A stretch of 64,000 nucleotides of DNA from Monodelphis domestica (GCF_027887165.1 NC_077227.1:77520488-77584487); one strand, 5' to 3'. Counted from the stretch's first letter, positions 11,395 to 22,346 are shown. Notes: generated by a model not told the origin, from the letters alone. Program-made: numbers and translations.

Positions 11395-11590
11395 CTTTAA
11401 AAAATCCTCACTGAATTTGGAATCATAGGGCTTGTGTTTGAATTTCAACTCTCCAACACAGTAGCCGTGTTACCTTGGATAACTCACTTAATTTCTCTGA
11501 ATTTCAATATCCTCATCTGTAAAAGAAAGGGGTTGGACTAGCTGACCTCTAAAGTCCCTTCCAGGTCTAAATTTATGATCCTGTGATAAT
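11395..11590 (+). mobile_element. MIR-type SINE
   Basis: Wording includes ttggaatcatagggctt, gtgttaccttggataact, tcctcatctgtaaaagaaag and the ggttggactagctgacctct ending. Confidence 0.65.
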
Positions 11591-12005
11591 GCCTCAGCTG
11601 TTAAACTTAGAAACTCAGGGATTCTCCCTACTAAACCAAAAAACTGTCTCAGTTCCATGGACCAAAGAAAAACACAGTAGATCAGCTGAACATTTTTTAC
11701 TCGGTGAGATGGACCTCTAAAAACAGTCCAACAAAGCCACTATTAACTAATCTTAACCCTATCTGTTAACCAGAGTTTTTCTGAACTGGAGTTTTAGGAG
11801 GAAAAAGATGTCAAGAAAAGAGGTGATAAGAAGACAACCTGATATAAAGAACTTTTTTTTAAAGAAAAGAAAAAAATTTTCAAGGGCATGTACTGGGACT
11901 AGTAGACGTGCAGCCCAATCAATCTCTCTCATCCAGCCTCATGTCTACTATACTCTGCAGTCCTATTGACTACTCCAACACTATTCAAGATACTATAGCA
12001 TAGAA
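11591..12005. other. Stretch with no recognised element
   Basis: Nothing assignable is seen. The end is A-rich (11840-11880). Confidence 0.5.
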
Positions 12006-12207
12006 TTATATGTATTTTTATTTTTTTAATGTTTTTTATTAATTTTCTTTTCAAAATATTTCCCCATGTTTCCATGATTTTTTTCTTTCCCTCCCCACTC
12101 CCAGAGCCCATAAGCAATTTCACAAATGTTATCACTTATCCCTATCTCCATATTGTTCATTTTTGCAATAGAGCAATCTTTTAAAACCAAAACCCCCAAT
12201 CATGTGA
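12006..12207 (-). mobile_element. L1 3' UTR fragment
   Basis: On the + strand: ttttcaaaatatttccccat, ttttgcaatagagcaatc, ttttaaaaccaaaaccccca. Reversed, this is the 3' terminal wording of a marsupial L1, with the T-run at 12010 as its poly(A). Confidence 0.6.
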
Positions 12208-12340
12208 TCATAGAATTATAGAATGTCCAAGTTGCAAGGGACTCAAAGATCATTTAGTCCACCCAACCCCAAGTAAAAATCTCTTCTAAAACATCTTGAC
12301 AAGTGGTTCTCCAATCTGTGCCTGAATGCATACATGATTA
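12208..12340 (-). mobile_element. CR1/L3 3' end
   Basis: Begins with the reversed CR1/L3 terminus (catagaattatagaatgtcc, gatcatttagtccac) and continues to ttctccaatctgtgcctgaa. Confidence 0.6.
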
Positions 12341-12353
12341 AATGAGGTTCACT

Positions 12354-12400
12354 TTACTGTATTTACTAAGGCAGGAAATTTACTGTATTTACTAAGGCAG
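12354..12400. repeat. Two-copy tandem duplication, period 26
   Basis: A 21-base unit beginning ttactgtatttactaa occurs at 12354-12374 and again, without change, at 12380-12400, with five bases between. Confidence 0.9.
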
Positions 12401-13024
12401 TTCAACATATAAAACAATATTTGTGCTTAACACCAGTCAACTCTTATATTAAATAACCAGAACACCCTGCCCTCCTTTGATAATGACCAATCACATCACA
12501 CAAAGTCCTTCTATAGTACTGCAATGCATTATCGTTCTCTTATTGGGCATTATAATCACTTGATTGTGACTTACTCTACTACGTTGTAGGTTCCATCATG
12601 TCAGGTACATATCTTATATGTTCAGATCTTCGCCAGTGTCTTAAGTTTCGGTTGAATTGAAATTAATTCCCTGCAGGATCCAATTTGAGGTTTCATTTTA
12701 GCTAGGAGTAGTAGCTGCCTACCGCCAGCAGGGGGAGCGTGGTTGCTCTTTAAGTGACCCTGAGTCAGCTCTTCTAAAATGGAATGCGGGCTGATCACCG
12801 AATTTCAGAAAAGCTGAAAGGGACCTCTGACGACATCTAGTATAGCCTAAACCTAAAGAAAGGCCCTCGTGAACTTAGCTTTGGTGTTTTCTAGTTTCGA
12901 GCTATTAAGAGCAGGGTATGGTGCATCGGGAGCAGGATGGAGAAGTGACTGTAATTTAGAAAGAAGACATTTCTCTTCGTTTTGCATTTTGTTGGATGGA
13001 AGAGCAATCACAAAAACGCACAGT
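12401..13024. other. Intergenic stretch with one CTCF-like motif
   Basis: No repeat family is recognised. Local CpG content rises near 12720-12800. Open frames of 67-77 codons at 12853-13086 lie on both strands and look like chance. Confidence 0.45.
12722..12739 (+). promoter_or_regulatory. CTCF-like motif, forward
   Basis: ccgccagcagggggagcg matches the central CTCF core (CCAGCAGGGGG followed by AG in place of CG). CTCF binds such sites to form insulators and loop anchors. Only the motif is seen; occupancy is unknown. Confidence 0.5.
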
Positions 13025-13036
13025 AAACCTCCTCTT

Positions 13037-13247
13037 TTTTTAAAAAAAACTCTTACCTTCCGTCTTGGATAATGACTTGGAGTCAATATGACTCCAAAGC
13101 AGAAGAGTGGTAAGGGATAGACAATGGGGGTTAAGTGACTTGCCCAGGGTCACACAGCTGGGAAGTGTCTGAGGCCACATTTGAACCCAGGACCTCCGGT
13201 CTCTAGGCCTGACTCTCAATCCACTGAGCCACCCAGCTGCCCCCAGG
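13037..13247 (-). mobile_element. SINE-A with 12-bp target duplication
   Basis: Full-length reverse copy. The flanks repeat aaacctcctctt exactly at 13025-13036 and 13248-13259. Confidence 0.92.
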
Positions 13248-13375
13248 AAACCTCCTCTTAAGAAGTGGCACAGCTTCCAATCTAGAGTGATGGAGGGAAG
13301 AATCCTGAGAAACCCTAAAACTTGACACTATCAATGGAAAATGAGGGAGTAGGGACTTGTAAGAAAAAAAATAAT

Positions 13376-13432
13376 TATACACATACATGTGTATGTAGGT
13401 GTACATGTATACACATGTGTGTGTGTATATAT
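13376..13432. repeat. (TG/CA/TA)n microsatellite
   Basis: Alternating tgtatg, tacatg and gtgtgtg units directly abut the tail of the Mar1 SINE that follows. Confidence 0.8.
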
Positions 13433-13655
13433 GTGCTGTTTTTTAGTAGGGCCTAGAGTCTTTGTGACCCCATGTGGGGTTTTCTTGGAAAAGATACTGA
13501 AGTGGTTTGCCATTTCTTTGTCCAGCTCATTTTACAGATGAGGAAACTGAGGCAAACAGGCATAAGTGACTTGCCTAGGGTCATACAGCTAGTAGGTGTC
13601 TGAGGTCAAATTTGAACTCAGGTCCTATCCGTTGCCCACCTAGCTGCTCTATATG
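13433..13655 (-). mobile_element. Mar1-type SINE
   Basis: Reversed Mar1 tail (gaccccatgtggggttttct, agtggtttgccatttcttt), core (cagatgaggaaactgaggca, cttgcctagggtcatacag) and head (gcccacctagctgc). Confidence 0.85.
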
Positions 13656-13899
13656 TACGTATGTGTATGTGTATGCATATATAGTTATGCACCTATGAGA
13701 GAGAATGAGGGGACAGGGCAGTATTGCATTCGTTTATGCACTGATTGTCAGCAGGACTTTGACTCCTCCGCTCCTGACTCTGACATATTGTCTGGCTGAC
13801 GGTGGGCTAGTCACTTAAACTATTAGTGTCCCCAGGTGACTCCCTAAGACTCTAAGTGGCAGATAAGCTACCGATCTGATCCACTGTAAGGAATTTCCT
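13656..13899. other. Short microsatellite and MIR-like scraps
   Basis: An impure tatgtg run (13652-13690) is followed by MIR-like wording around 13780-13830 (tctggctgacggtgggctag, tcacttaaac). Confidence 0.35.
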
Positions 13900-14574
13900 A
13901 TCATTCAGTCAACAAGAATTTATTAAGCAACTATGTGACGAGCATTAGGTTAAGATCTGGGCACACACAGCAAGGGAAAAGGAGCTCGTGGTCTACTGGG
14001 GAGAGACTATGCAAACAACCATGTGCAAACTAGATAGAGAAAGGAGAGATTGCAGAGCCTCGGCAGAATGAAGGCACCAGCATTAAGGGAGGCTGGGAAG
14101 GACTTCTTGCAGAAGATGGGATTTGAGCTGGGACTTGAAGGCATCTGGGAAAACCCAGGTGGCAGAGAGGTTGAAGGAGAGCCTTTCAGGCATGGGGGAG
14201 AGAGAGAGGAGAGCCAGTGAAAGTGTGTGGAGTCCAGAGATGGAGCCTTGTACAAGGAATAGCAAGAAGGCCAGTTGGTCGAGAGTAAAGTGTAAGAAGA
14301 CTAGAAAGGTAGGAAGGGACCAGGGCTTTGAATGCCAAATAGGGTTTTACATTTGATCTTGGAGGTAATAGGCAGCCATTGGGATTTATTGCAAGGTGGG
14401 AGGGGAAGGGTCAGACCAGAATACTAATTTGATCAGGTTGATCAAATGTCAAGGGTGGCCTGGAGCAGGGAGAGAGACTTGAGTCAGGGAACCGGCCAGG
14501 TGTAAGGTGACGAGGACCTGAACCAGAGTGGCAGGGTCAGAGGAGAGAAGGGACTGTATTCAAGAGATGTTGCA

Positions 14575-14774
14575 GGGAGCAGCTAGATGGTTTAGTGGAT
14601 AGAGAGTCAAGCTTGGAGATGGGAGGTCCTGGGTTCAAATATGACCTCAGACACTCCCTATCTGTGTGACCCTGGGCAAGTCATTTAACCCCCATCTCCT
14701 AGCTCTTACTGCTCTTCTGCCTTAGAACCAATACATAGTATGGATTTTAAGACAGAGGGTAAGGGTATTTTTAA
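14575..14774 (+). mobile_element. SINE-A inside D repeat
   Basis: Head ggagcagctagatggtttag, core gtgtgaccctgggcaagtca, tail gacagagggtaagggtattt. It separates ttcaagagatgttgc from its expected continuation near 14985. Confidence 0.85.
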
Positions 14775-14970
14775 CAGACTTTTTTCAATTTTCAATTTTA
14801 TTTTAAAATTTTTCCAAAATTTGCATGATTTTTGTTGTCTCCCTCCCCTCTTCCAGAGCTGATGAACTATTCCACTGGATTTTATATATTGTTTTTATAT
14901 AATTTTATGTAATATTTCTACATAATATATATATACGTATATTATCACTCAAAACCCATTTCCTTATTTT
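14775..14970 (-). mobile_element. L1 3' UTR fragment inside D repeat
   Basis: On the + strand: tcaattttattttaaaattt, tctccctcccctcttccaga, atatcactcaaaaccca-like wording. Reversed, this is an L1 3' UTR. An AT-rich tata run lies at 14880-14940. Confidence 0.5.
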
Positions 14971-15414
14971 TTAAAGGGACTTTAGAAAGGTCAAATTGAT
15001 GAGATTTAGCAGCAGGTTGGCTATGGAGGAGGCAGTGAGAGTGAAGAGTAGAGGATGACACCCCTGTTGTGAGCCTGGGTGACTGAGAGTATGGTGGTAC
15101 CCTCTGCATTAATAGGGAAGTTCAGAAGAAGGGATCCTTTGGGAGAAGATGGGGGAGAGATTCAGTCTTGGACATAATTGAATTTAATATGTCTATGGCA
15201 CATCTAGTTTGAGATGCCCAATAGAGAGGGGAGTCTGAAGGTTAGGAGAGATGTTAGGGCTGGATAGGCTGACTTAAGAATCATCAGCATAGAGATGATC
15301 ATTGAATCCATGGAAGCATTGCCTGCATGGATGACATCACAGGTCCAGAAATCTGGCTCCCCTTCCCTAAACACCCCCCCCAAAGCCTCGTCTACTCAGC
15401 AGTCTTGTAAGATA

Positions 15415-15605
15415 ATGTTTGTAAAGCACTTTAAAGGGTAATAGAATTTATAACTATTATTAGGATTAGGTTAGGGTAGAGATGATTATCCCCATCACAC
15501 ATGAATAAAGGAGAGGGGACATTTGATGACTTGTTCATCATTACACAACTGATTTGTGACAGAGCTGAGACTAGAACCCAGACCTCAAGACTAATAGTCT
15601 AGAAT
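15415..15605 (-). mobile_element. MIR-type SINE remnant
   Basis: Reversed MIR words: gtttgtaaagcactttaa, attatccccatcac, gacttgttcatcattacaca, gagactagaacccagacctc. Confidence 0.6.
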
Positions 15606-15619
15606 TTGAATTTTAAATC

Positions 15620-16040
15620 AGTCCTTGAAGGATAAAACAGATAAATTAAGAGAGGATTTCAAAGGAGGAGAGCAGTACAAACGAAGAACTGGAGCTAGAA
15701 TCCAGGAAGGATCCTGGAGCACGTGGATATAGAGGGCTGCAAACAGATCTGCTTGTCTCTGGGAAAGGGTCCACGGTGGGAAATAAAGAAAGATGAAGCT
15801 GAAACAGTATTCGGGGCACTTGGTAGAGTATGTAAATAGCTTTGAATAATAGGCTGAGGGAAGTGATTTAATGCTATAAGCAAGAGGAAACTGCTTGCAG
15901 GTTCTTTGAGCACAGGAGAAAAGATGAAAATAGCATTTGAGGGAGATTCTTCTGCCAGCTTTATGTAGAATGGATTGCAGTGAAGACAATCTGGAAAGAG
16001 GGAGGCCAGCTGTTGAAGTAGCTCAGATAGGAGAGATGTG
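15620..16040 (+). repeat. D repeat, middle segment
   Basis: Near 15810-16030: gtaaatagctttgaataata, gatgaaaatagcatttgagg, agaatggattgcagtgaaga, ggaggccagctgttgaagta. A - strand open frame of 160 codons over this block looks incidental. Confidence 0.5.
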
Positions 16041-16393
16041 GAGAGATTCCTGTTGGAGGAGGTCTTGGGACCTCCCCATTTCTGTCTTCTGGTTCCCAAG
16101 TCCATTATGTGGGTGCCGGGGTTCCATTTGTCAGCTGCCACCTCCAGCGAAAACCACCAGATGGCGCTCTTCCACACCTTTCTAGTATCACATGTCCCTA
16201 GTAATGGGAGTTATCTATTGGTTGGTTGTTGCCCATGGAAAAAGACAGAGCCAGGACTAGTTCTAGAAATCTGATCAGGTAGGGATAGAGCTGCTGGAAA
16301 TAAATTATGCACACCCACACACACATATACACGAATATATACATATATATGCATGTATATTATATATAGATGACTAGGAACACTGAGTTTAAG
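16041..16393. other. Intergenic stretch with a CTCF-like motif
   Basis: No gene is seen. It holds the CTCF-like site at 16154 and a (CA/TA)n run at 16312-16370. Confidence 0.45.
16154..16168 (+). promoter_or_regulatory. CTCF-like motif, forward
   Basis: ccaccagatggcgct is a near-perfect CTCF core (CCACCAG, then ATGGCGCT). It points the same way as the motif at 12722 and lies 8.3 kb upstream of the CRTAC1 TATA box. Only the motif is seen; use by the cell is inferred. Confidence 0.6.
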
Positions 16394-16640
16394 CAGTGTA
16401 GTGTAGTAGAAAGAGTCAGAAAGCTTGCCAGCTCAGAATTACTCTGCTATTTAATAACTGTGTGACCTTGGGCAAGTCACAGCCTTCAGCTCCTCTCCTA
16501 TAAAATAGGCATAATCATACCTGCCCTGTCTATTTCAAAGGATTGTTTGAGATTTGGATGGGAAAGAGTATTTGAAAATGCTTTATAAACTGTAAAGTGC
16601 CATCCAAATACAAGTGATTTGTACACTACTGTTATTGAAA
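16394..16640 (+). mobile_element. MIR-type SINE
   Basis: gtgtagtagaaagagtcag, ctgtgtgaccttgggcaagt, ctataaaataggcataat and tgctttataaactgtaaagt in order; close to full length. Confidence 0.75.
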
Positions 16641-17288
16641 AGTCCTCATTTCCACCTTGGGGCTCTCTCCTAGTCCTCTATGTTTTCTACTGAGGCTTGG
16701 GACTGTTCAATCCTTGGGGCTTCCTGGCTATCTTCTTTTCCCCCTGATTCTGCTCCTCCTAAATCAATACTCATTTGATCCTTCTAGTCCTATGCATTCC
16801 ACTGTGACTAGGTAGAGCCTGGCTTGCATGAGCTGGGGAAACTGCCCTACTCTTCCTGGATAACTGGACTCCTGTTGGGCAGCCTTTTCCTGATGCCAGC
16901 TACCTATGCCCCAGGACATAAAACATACTGTTGCCTTCAGGCAAAACTGTACCTATATCAAACCTGATAGGTGAATATCTGTCCAGTTCTCCAAGCTCCC
17001 TAGGGAAGCAGATTCTATAACCTCTGGTGGTAATTAGTTCTAGTCTCTCACAGTTCTTACAGAGAGAAAATTGTGCCTTACATATATGTAACCTAAATTC
17101 CTTCCCTGTTGAAATAAGCCTCCAGTTCCTTTTATTCTCTACTCAGCTGAGCTAAATTTGCAGAACCAAAATAATAAGGAAATTCTTCTTCTCACCCCAT
17201 AGACTAAATACAAATGGTCAGTCAACATTTATCGATCACCCCTTGCTTGCATGCAGAGCCCTGTACTATGTGCTCAGCAAGAGAGATA
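16641..17288. other. Mostly unassigned stretch
   Basis: A faint reversed CR1/L3 resemblance is seen at 17010-17160 (ctctggtggtaattagttc, cctccagttcctttt). A D-repeat opening may lie at 17220-17285. No gene is seen. Confidence 0.35.
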
Positions 17289-17450
17289 AAAATATTAGCT
17301 GACATTTACATAGCGCTTTAAGGTTTGCTAAATGTTTTATATACATTATCTCATTTGATCCTTACAGCACTCCCTGTGATGTGGGAAGCGTGAGTATTAT
17401 TGGCACCATTTTCCAGATGAGGAGACAGATTCAGAAGGTTGAACCAAGGA
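17289..17450 (-). mobile_element. MIR-type SINE
   Basis: tagctgacatttacatagcg, ctttaaggtttgctaaatg, tctcatttgatccttacag, ccagatgaggagacag. Confidence 0.7.
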
Positions 17451-17451
17451 A

Positions 17452-18010
17452 AGGTGAGACTTGATTCCAACCTTGAAGAATAGGTAGACTATGGAAGGGA
17501 GGAGAGAGGGCATTCTAAGTGGGGAAGGGGGAGTAGGTAGGAGGGAGAGGACTGATATGAACAAAGGCATTGAGCCAGGAATGAGCCTGGTGTGCTTAGG
17601 AACAGCGAGACTGAACTGGAGAGTTCATTTGGGGGAGTAGCAAGAAATAACTTTGGACAGGTGTTTGTGAGTATGTCCTGAGGGAAGGAAAGATGCAAGC
17701 TTGGCGCAGAGGCAATTCTTTAAAGGAAGGCCTTTAAAGCCAGACAGAGGAATTTGGAATTGATGTACTAGGCAATAGGGAGCCAATGTAGGGCTCTTGA
17801 GCAGAGGAATAACAAGAAAGAAGCAGGGTTTAAGGAAGATCAATCTGGCAATGACTTGCAGGATGGATTGGCAGTGAAGAAGAGTGGGCAAGCAAGGAGA
17901 CCAACTGGCTGGCTAGTGTAGTAATTCAGGTGCAAGGAGATGAGTATCTAGGAATGGCAACATTTGGAACAGAGAATGAGGAGTGCATCTGAGAGATTTC
18001 AGATGGAGAT
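17452..18010 (+). repeat. D repeat, middle segment
   Basis: Words shared with the copy at 13900: gagagagggcattctaagtg, aggcctttaaagccagacag, aatagggagccaatgtaggg, gcagaggaataacaagaa, agggagaccaactgg-like wording and gtagtaattcaggtgcaagg. Confidence 0.6.
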
Positions 18011-18099
18011 CTAGAAAGATAGAAGGCATATGGAGCATTATAGAAAGGGAAAGTGGAGATGCATGTATCTCCACCTAATCTGCATTTTTATCTATACCA

Positions 18100-18270
18100 C
18101 AGAAGCCAAATGCACTGGAGTCTTGAGTTCTCATGTCTGCTCTAACTGGCTTGCTGTGATTCTAGGTAAGGCATCTCGTCTCTCTGAGGCCCAGGTTTCT
18201 CGTTTCTAAAATGAGGGGGTTGGACTGGATGATCCTCCTGGCTGAGTAATTCTGTAAATCCTTGATTCAA
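18100..18270 (+). mobile_element. MIR-type SINE, 3' part
   Basis: ctgaggcccaggtttctcg, taaaatgagggggttggact and ggatgatcctcctggctga mark the 3' half. The head is decayed. Confidence 0.55.
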
Positions 18271-19336
18271 TTTTTGCTTCTCCTGGATAGTTATACCAAT
18301 GGTCCAGAGACCCAGATTTTATGCTTACCCCTGCAGATGCAGGATTTCAGTCTTTTGAGACTCATGGCATTGGGGGATCCCCTTGAGGGAAGCTCAAATT
18401 CAGGAGGAGGCAATCCAAATCCCTTTTGTTGTCCCTTTGCCTTTTCCCCCAGAGGTATGCAAAGGAGACAGAGAAACAAAAGAACATGGAAGATCTCAAA
18501 ACAGAGTTTCAGGAATATAGATTGAAGAGAAGCAAGAGAATACCAATGTGATACAGAGAAGGGTTCATTACATTCAGGAGATGGATGGGCTTGGGTTAAG
18601 GTGATTAGATTACAATATGCTTTATGTTTTGAGGATTTCATGGATTAATTTATTTACTGGAGCCTGACAATCTTTCCCACATAGTACCACCACCAATGGA
18701 CAAATACTAGATCTCCTTCTGTAGTTCCATCCAATTCCTGGACACTCATCCCTCTCCTTTTCTTCCCTATCCCTCCTTCATTTCCAGCTCTGATTGAATT
18801 CTTTATGTTTACCTTTGTGACATTACTTGACCCTCTCTTGATGATGAGATTCTCTGAGATTTGGTCAATATAGACATTAGCAAGAATATGTTCATATTTG
18901 GGGGTCATACATGCACAGATGTGAGCATTCTCTTCACTGATGGAGATGATGATCCATTCAAGTCTCCTCTTCCTATTAGATTCTTGCCCCTGCCTTTCCA
19001 TAATGCCTTCACTGAGTATCTACTCAACACAGTCGAGACAGTCTCCTACTAGATCACTAAATATCTCATGGACATTTCTGTGGCTCTTAGAATATCCTCT
19101 TATCCTTTTGTTGGCCAACCTGACTAACTCAGCTCATTTTTAAATTATCAAAAATGTCCTCAATTATATTTCAGATCCTTTTTCCATACAAGTGATCATT
19201 GCTGATAGGCTACAGCTTATTTACATTGCCCATGTATCTTTCCATTATCCTTTGGGTCACAAAATAATAAGCTAAAATAAGAATGCATTTGTTCCCCATT
19301 ATATCTCTATTTTCATTTTCTTTCTTTTTCAATGGT
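18271..19336. other. Stretch with no recognised element
   Basis: Open frames of 60-116 codons lie on both strands. None carries a family motif, and the two longest overlap antisense. I see no gene. Confidence 0.45.
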
Positions 19337-19515
19337 ATAATAGCTAACATTTATATGGCATTTATTATGTGTCAGATACTGTGCTAAGCACTTTACTGTT
19401 ATCTCATTTGATCCTTACAACAACCCTGGGAGGTAGTTGCTATTATTATCCCCATTTTATAGATGAAGAAACTGAGGGCAAAGGTAACATTCCTTCCCCA
19501 GCATCACACTAAGAA
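19337..19515 (-). mobile_element. MIR-type SINE
   Basis: Well-preserved reversed copy: taatagctaacatttatatg, tgtgctaagcactttac, atctcatttgatccttacaa, accctgggaggtag, tagatgaagaaactgaggg. Confidence 0.8.
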
Positions 19516-19687
19516 AGAAAAAAATTTTTAAAGAGTCCAGTAATTCTTTCCATGCTGTTCCCCATTTCTCTGCTAGAACTTTGGTGTGTCTTTTAAAGGG
19601 ATTTCTCCTCATCCCTGCTCCCATTTTCTCATCTTAGCCTCTGACTCAAGTCTATCAGGGATGACAATTCTGATCCAGAAACAATGA

Positions 19688-19890
19688 AACTTCACATGTG
19701 TATAGTTTTGTGTCTTTGATTTCATTTAATCTTCATAGCAACCTTGGGGAATAGATCAGGTTGGTAGCATGAACTGTTCTGCAAAGGAGGAAAAAAGGAA
19801 CGGTGACTTCAAGGGAAGTGACTTCACTAAGTTCACACAGCAAGATCTAGAACCCAGACCTTATGCTTCATGGTCCAATGCTTTTCCTAC
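19688..19890 (-). mobile_element. MIR-type SINE remnant
   Basis: gatttcatttaatcttcata, gcaaccttggggaatag, agtgacttcactaagttcac, tctagaacccagacc. Confidence 0.55.
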
Positions 19891-20190
19891 AAATTAGGCT
19901 AAATTTTACTGCATATTTAATAACTTTTCTTCTATAAGAACACAGAGGATTATAGTACAATGTGCTATCTAACACAGGAGGGGAGTTTTCTCTCCTACCC
20001 AGTGCTTTGCTACTTAATTTTAGATTTTACCTTTATTATTCCTCTTGTTGCCTCCCTTTTGTCCCCTGAAAAAGCAAACCATTTTTCTTTCATATTCCTC
20101 TAAGACAGGGTACTCAACATGGTAGACTGAGAACTGGCTTTGAAGTCAGCAAGATATGGGTTCAAGTCTAAGAGTCTCTGACACACATTG

Positions 20191-20446
20191 GCGGCATAAG
20201 GTGGTTCAGTGGTAGTTCTGGGTTTGTAGTTAGAAAGACTGAGTTCAAATCTTGCCTCGGAAACCTACTAGCTATGTGACCTTGGGCAAGCCACTTAACC
20301 TCTGATTGCCTCCAGTTTATCAACTTTAAAATGGTGATAACAATAATACCTACTTCCTAGGGTCATTGTGAGGATTAAATGAGATAATAGTTGAATATGG
20401 CTTGGTACATAGTTGGTGCTATATAAACGCTAGCTATTATTATTTA
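20191..20446 (+). mobile_element. MIR-type SINE, near full length
   Basis: Head cggcataaggtggttcagtg, core tgaccttgggcaagccactt, linker tgtgaggattaaatgagata, and L2-like tail gtgctatataaacgctagct. Confidence 0.82.
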
Positions 20447-20898
20447 AACTCTCAGTGCTCCCAAGTAACTCAATAAGACTATAGTTTGCAGAATAGGTGT
20501 CCATCTGCATGGATAGAGGGAGTTTCCTTACCATGAATTCTGAATATCTGTGAAATCACAGACCTGGAACAAAGGGCCTCCTTTCCCCTCCAGACCTAAA
20601 AGTGTTCCTATCTGGTCTTTTCTAACACAAGAACAAGAGAAGAAAGGATTCAGTAATCAATATCTTAAATTTCAGAAAGTATGGTGAGTGAGAAAACAGT
20701 AAGGTGATTAGTGAGGATCATGAGGAGTTTATCTGCCTGGGACCTTGATTGGTGATTTTTGAAACTAGATTCTCTTTTTCAAAGTAGAGGCTTGTGCAAA
20801 GGACTTGCTTTTGGTGTCTGTTTCTATACTGGGAGAGTTCTCATCTAATCTACCACTAATTTGAACATAGGATTAATCTAGTCCAAGAATTATTTTAT
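20447..20898. other. Stretch with no recognised element
   Basis: The opening 60 bases carry MIR-like scraps (tcagtgctcccaagtaactc). Nothing else is assignable. Confidence 0.4.
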
Positions 20899-21087
20899 TT
20901 TATTTTTTAAAACCCTTACCTTCTGTCTTGGAATCAATACTGTGTATTGGTTCCAAGGCAGAAGAGCAATAAGGGCTAGGCAGTGGGGGTTATGTGACTT
21001 GCCCAGGATCGCACAGCTAGGAAGTGTCTGGGGCCAGATTTGAACCTAGGACCTCCCATCTCTAATCCACTGAGCTACCCAGTTGCC
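20899..21087 (-). mobile_element. SINE-A
   Basis: tttttaaaacccttacct, ggttccaaggcagaagagca, tcgcacagctaggaagtg and gctacccagttgccc in order. The segment between tcccatctct and aatccactgagc lacks about 15 bases of the usual head. Confidence 0.88.
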
Positions 21088-21175
21088 CTCTCCAAGACTC
21101 ATTTTAGAGATGATGGAACTGAGTTTAAATGACTTGTCTATGGTCACACAGCTAGTATCAGTGTAGGAGAGGGTA
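21088..21175 (-). mobile_element. MIR-type SINE scrap
   Basis: agagatgatggaactgagt, gacttgtctatggtcacac and agctagtatc represent the reversed core only. Confidence 0.4.
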
Positions 21176-21472
21176 TATGGGATATTCAGGGAGAACTAGC
21201 ATCTCTGGTATTAGGCAGGACTACTCATCTACCTTTGGTGACCATCTTTCATTCAACTCTCACTTGTGGCTCCAAGAAGCCATAGTATGCTCAGTGGCTA
21301 CACCCCAGTAAAGCCAGGTAGAGGGTAACCAAAAATTCTCAGACCCATTGGTGAGTTGTGTGTGTGTGTGGGGGGGGACTTACCCCAAGCACAGGTGGGG
21401 TGAAGTGGTTGGAGATGAAAACACTTTGTTCCAAGAGGTATGAAGACAGCCCTGTGGCTTGCCTAGAGCAGT

Positions 21473-21640
21473 CAGTGATGGTAAACCTATGGCATAGGTG
21501 CCAAAGATGGAATACAGAGAAGTGACGCCAAATATTATCTCCATATAGTGTCAGAATAAGGGTTGTTGGTCCACTTCTAATTCAGTCCAGAACTCTTGCC
21601 ACTATACTTCAGTAAAAAAAGAGAACTTGTGATAATATAG
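21473..21640 (+). mobile_element. hAT-type DNA transposon, left end
   Basis: It opens with cagtgatggtaaacctatgg then cataggtgcc. This is the same terminal inverted repeat, in decayed form, as the element ends at 37250-37472 and 57775-58011. The matching right end is not visible. Confidence 0.4.
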
Positions 21641-22346
21641 GTACCAGGGAAATAGAAGTGATGAGGCAGATCCTGTTGCTGTTAGGTGCTGTTAGGGACT
21701 GGTAAGGTGTTTGCCAGGCAGCACTGGCACTAAGTATCAGAAGATGTATTTTAGATATGATGTGTCCTCAGGTGGATAGGGTCAATTCTGCTTGACTTCA
21801 CTGTGAGTATGCATAATGAATCCAGTCTGTGTTCCCTGGAGAGCATATTGGACTGAAGTGTTTAGCCTGTTCCTCTATCCTCACCTCCACCTCTGACCAC
21901 CTCCACTCCTGTTCCCCATGCTTCCCTAGCATCCTAGGGTTGTTATATTTTGTACCTGGCTGGTTTCAGGAAGGCACAATATCATTATGGAGTGTTTTGT
22001 GCAGAGATTATAGTCACATTTAGATAGGGAATGCTGATAATTGCTGAGTTGGTTATTAAATCAGAGGCTAAGAAGAGGCAAAGGTCTGCTTCTGTGGTTG
22101 CTACTCACAGTTTGGCACCCTAAGAAGAGAAGTGAGAACAAAAGCAATAAAAGAGGCGTGTGTCTGTGTGTCTGTGTGTCTGTGTACCAGGACTGAATGA
22201 AATGGACTAATTATCAGTCACTTTCTGGTTTTCTGAACTGAGAATGCTGAAGCTGTTTCTGTTAAAGATCAGGCATCACAGAAGTAGCTACACAGCGATG
22301 GAGACAAGGACCAACATGCATTTCACTTCAGTTATGGGAATGAAGG
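21641..22346. other. Stretch with no recognised element
   Basis: An imperfect tgtgtctg run lies at 22157-22190. No gene is seen. Confidence 0.45.

Larger units (their letters stand above)
13900..15340 (+). repeat. D repeat, longest copy in the window
   Basis: Order of recognisable words: gtcaacaagaatttattaag, tgggatttgagctgggactt, cattaagggaggctgggaag, aaggaatagcaagaaggcc, tttgaatgccaaataggg, ggcagccattgggatttatt, cagagtggcagggtcagagg. After two insertions (14575-14970) it continues with gtgagcctgggtgactgag, tgcccaatagagag and aatcatcagcatagagatga. It has no poly(A), clear ends or good open frame. Family not assigned; it could derive from any old non-coding retroelement. Confidence 0.6.

Noticed and set aside
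15695-16177. 160-codon minus-strand frame
   Set aside because: It lies over a D-repeat segment, with no recognisable motif.
18291-18641. 116-codon minus-strand frame, with another open frame opposite
   Set aside because: No motif, no splice context, and frames open on both strands suggest chance.
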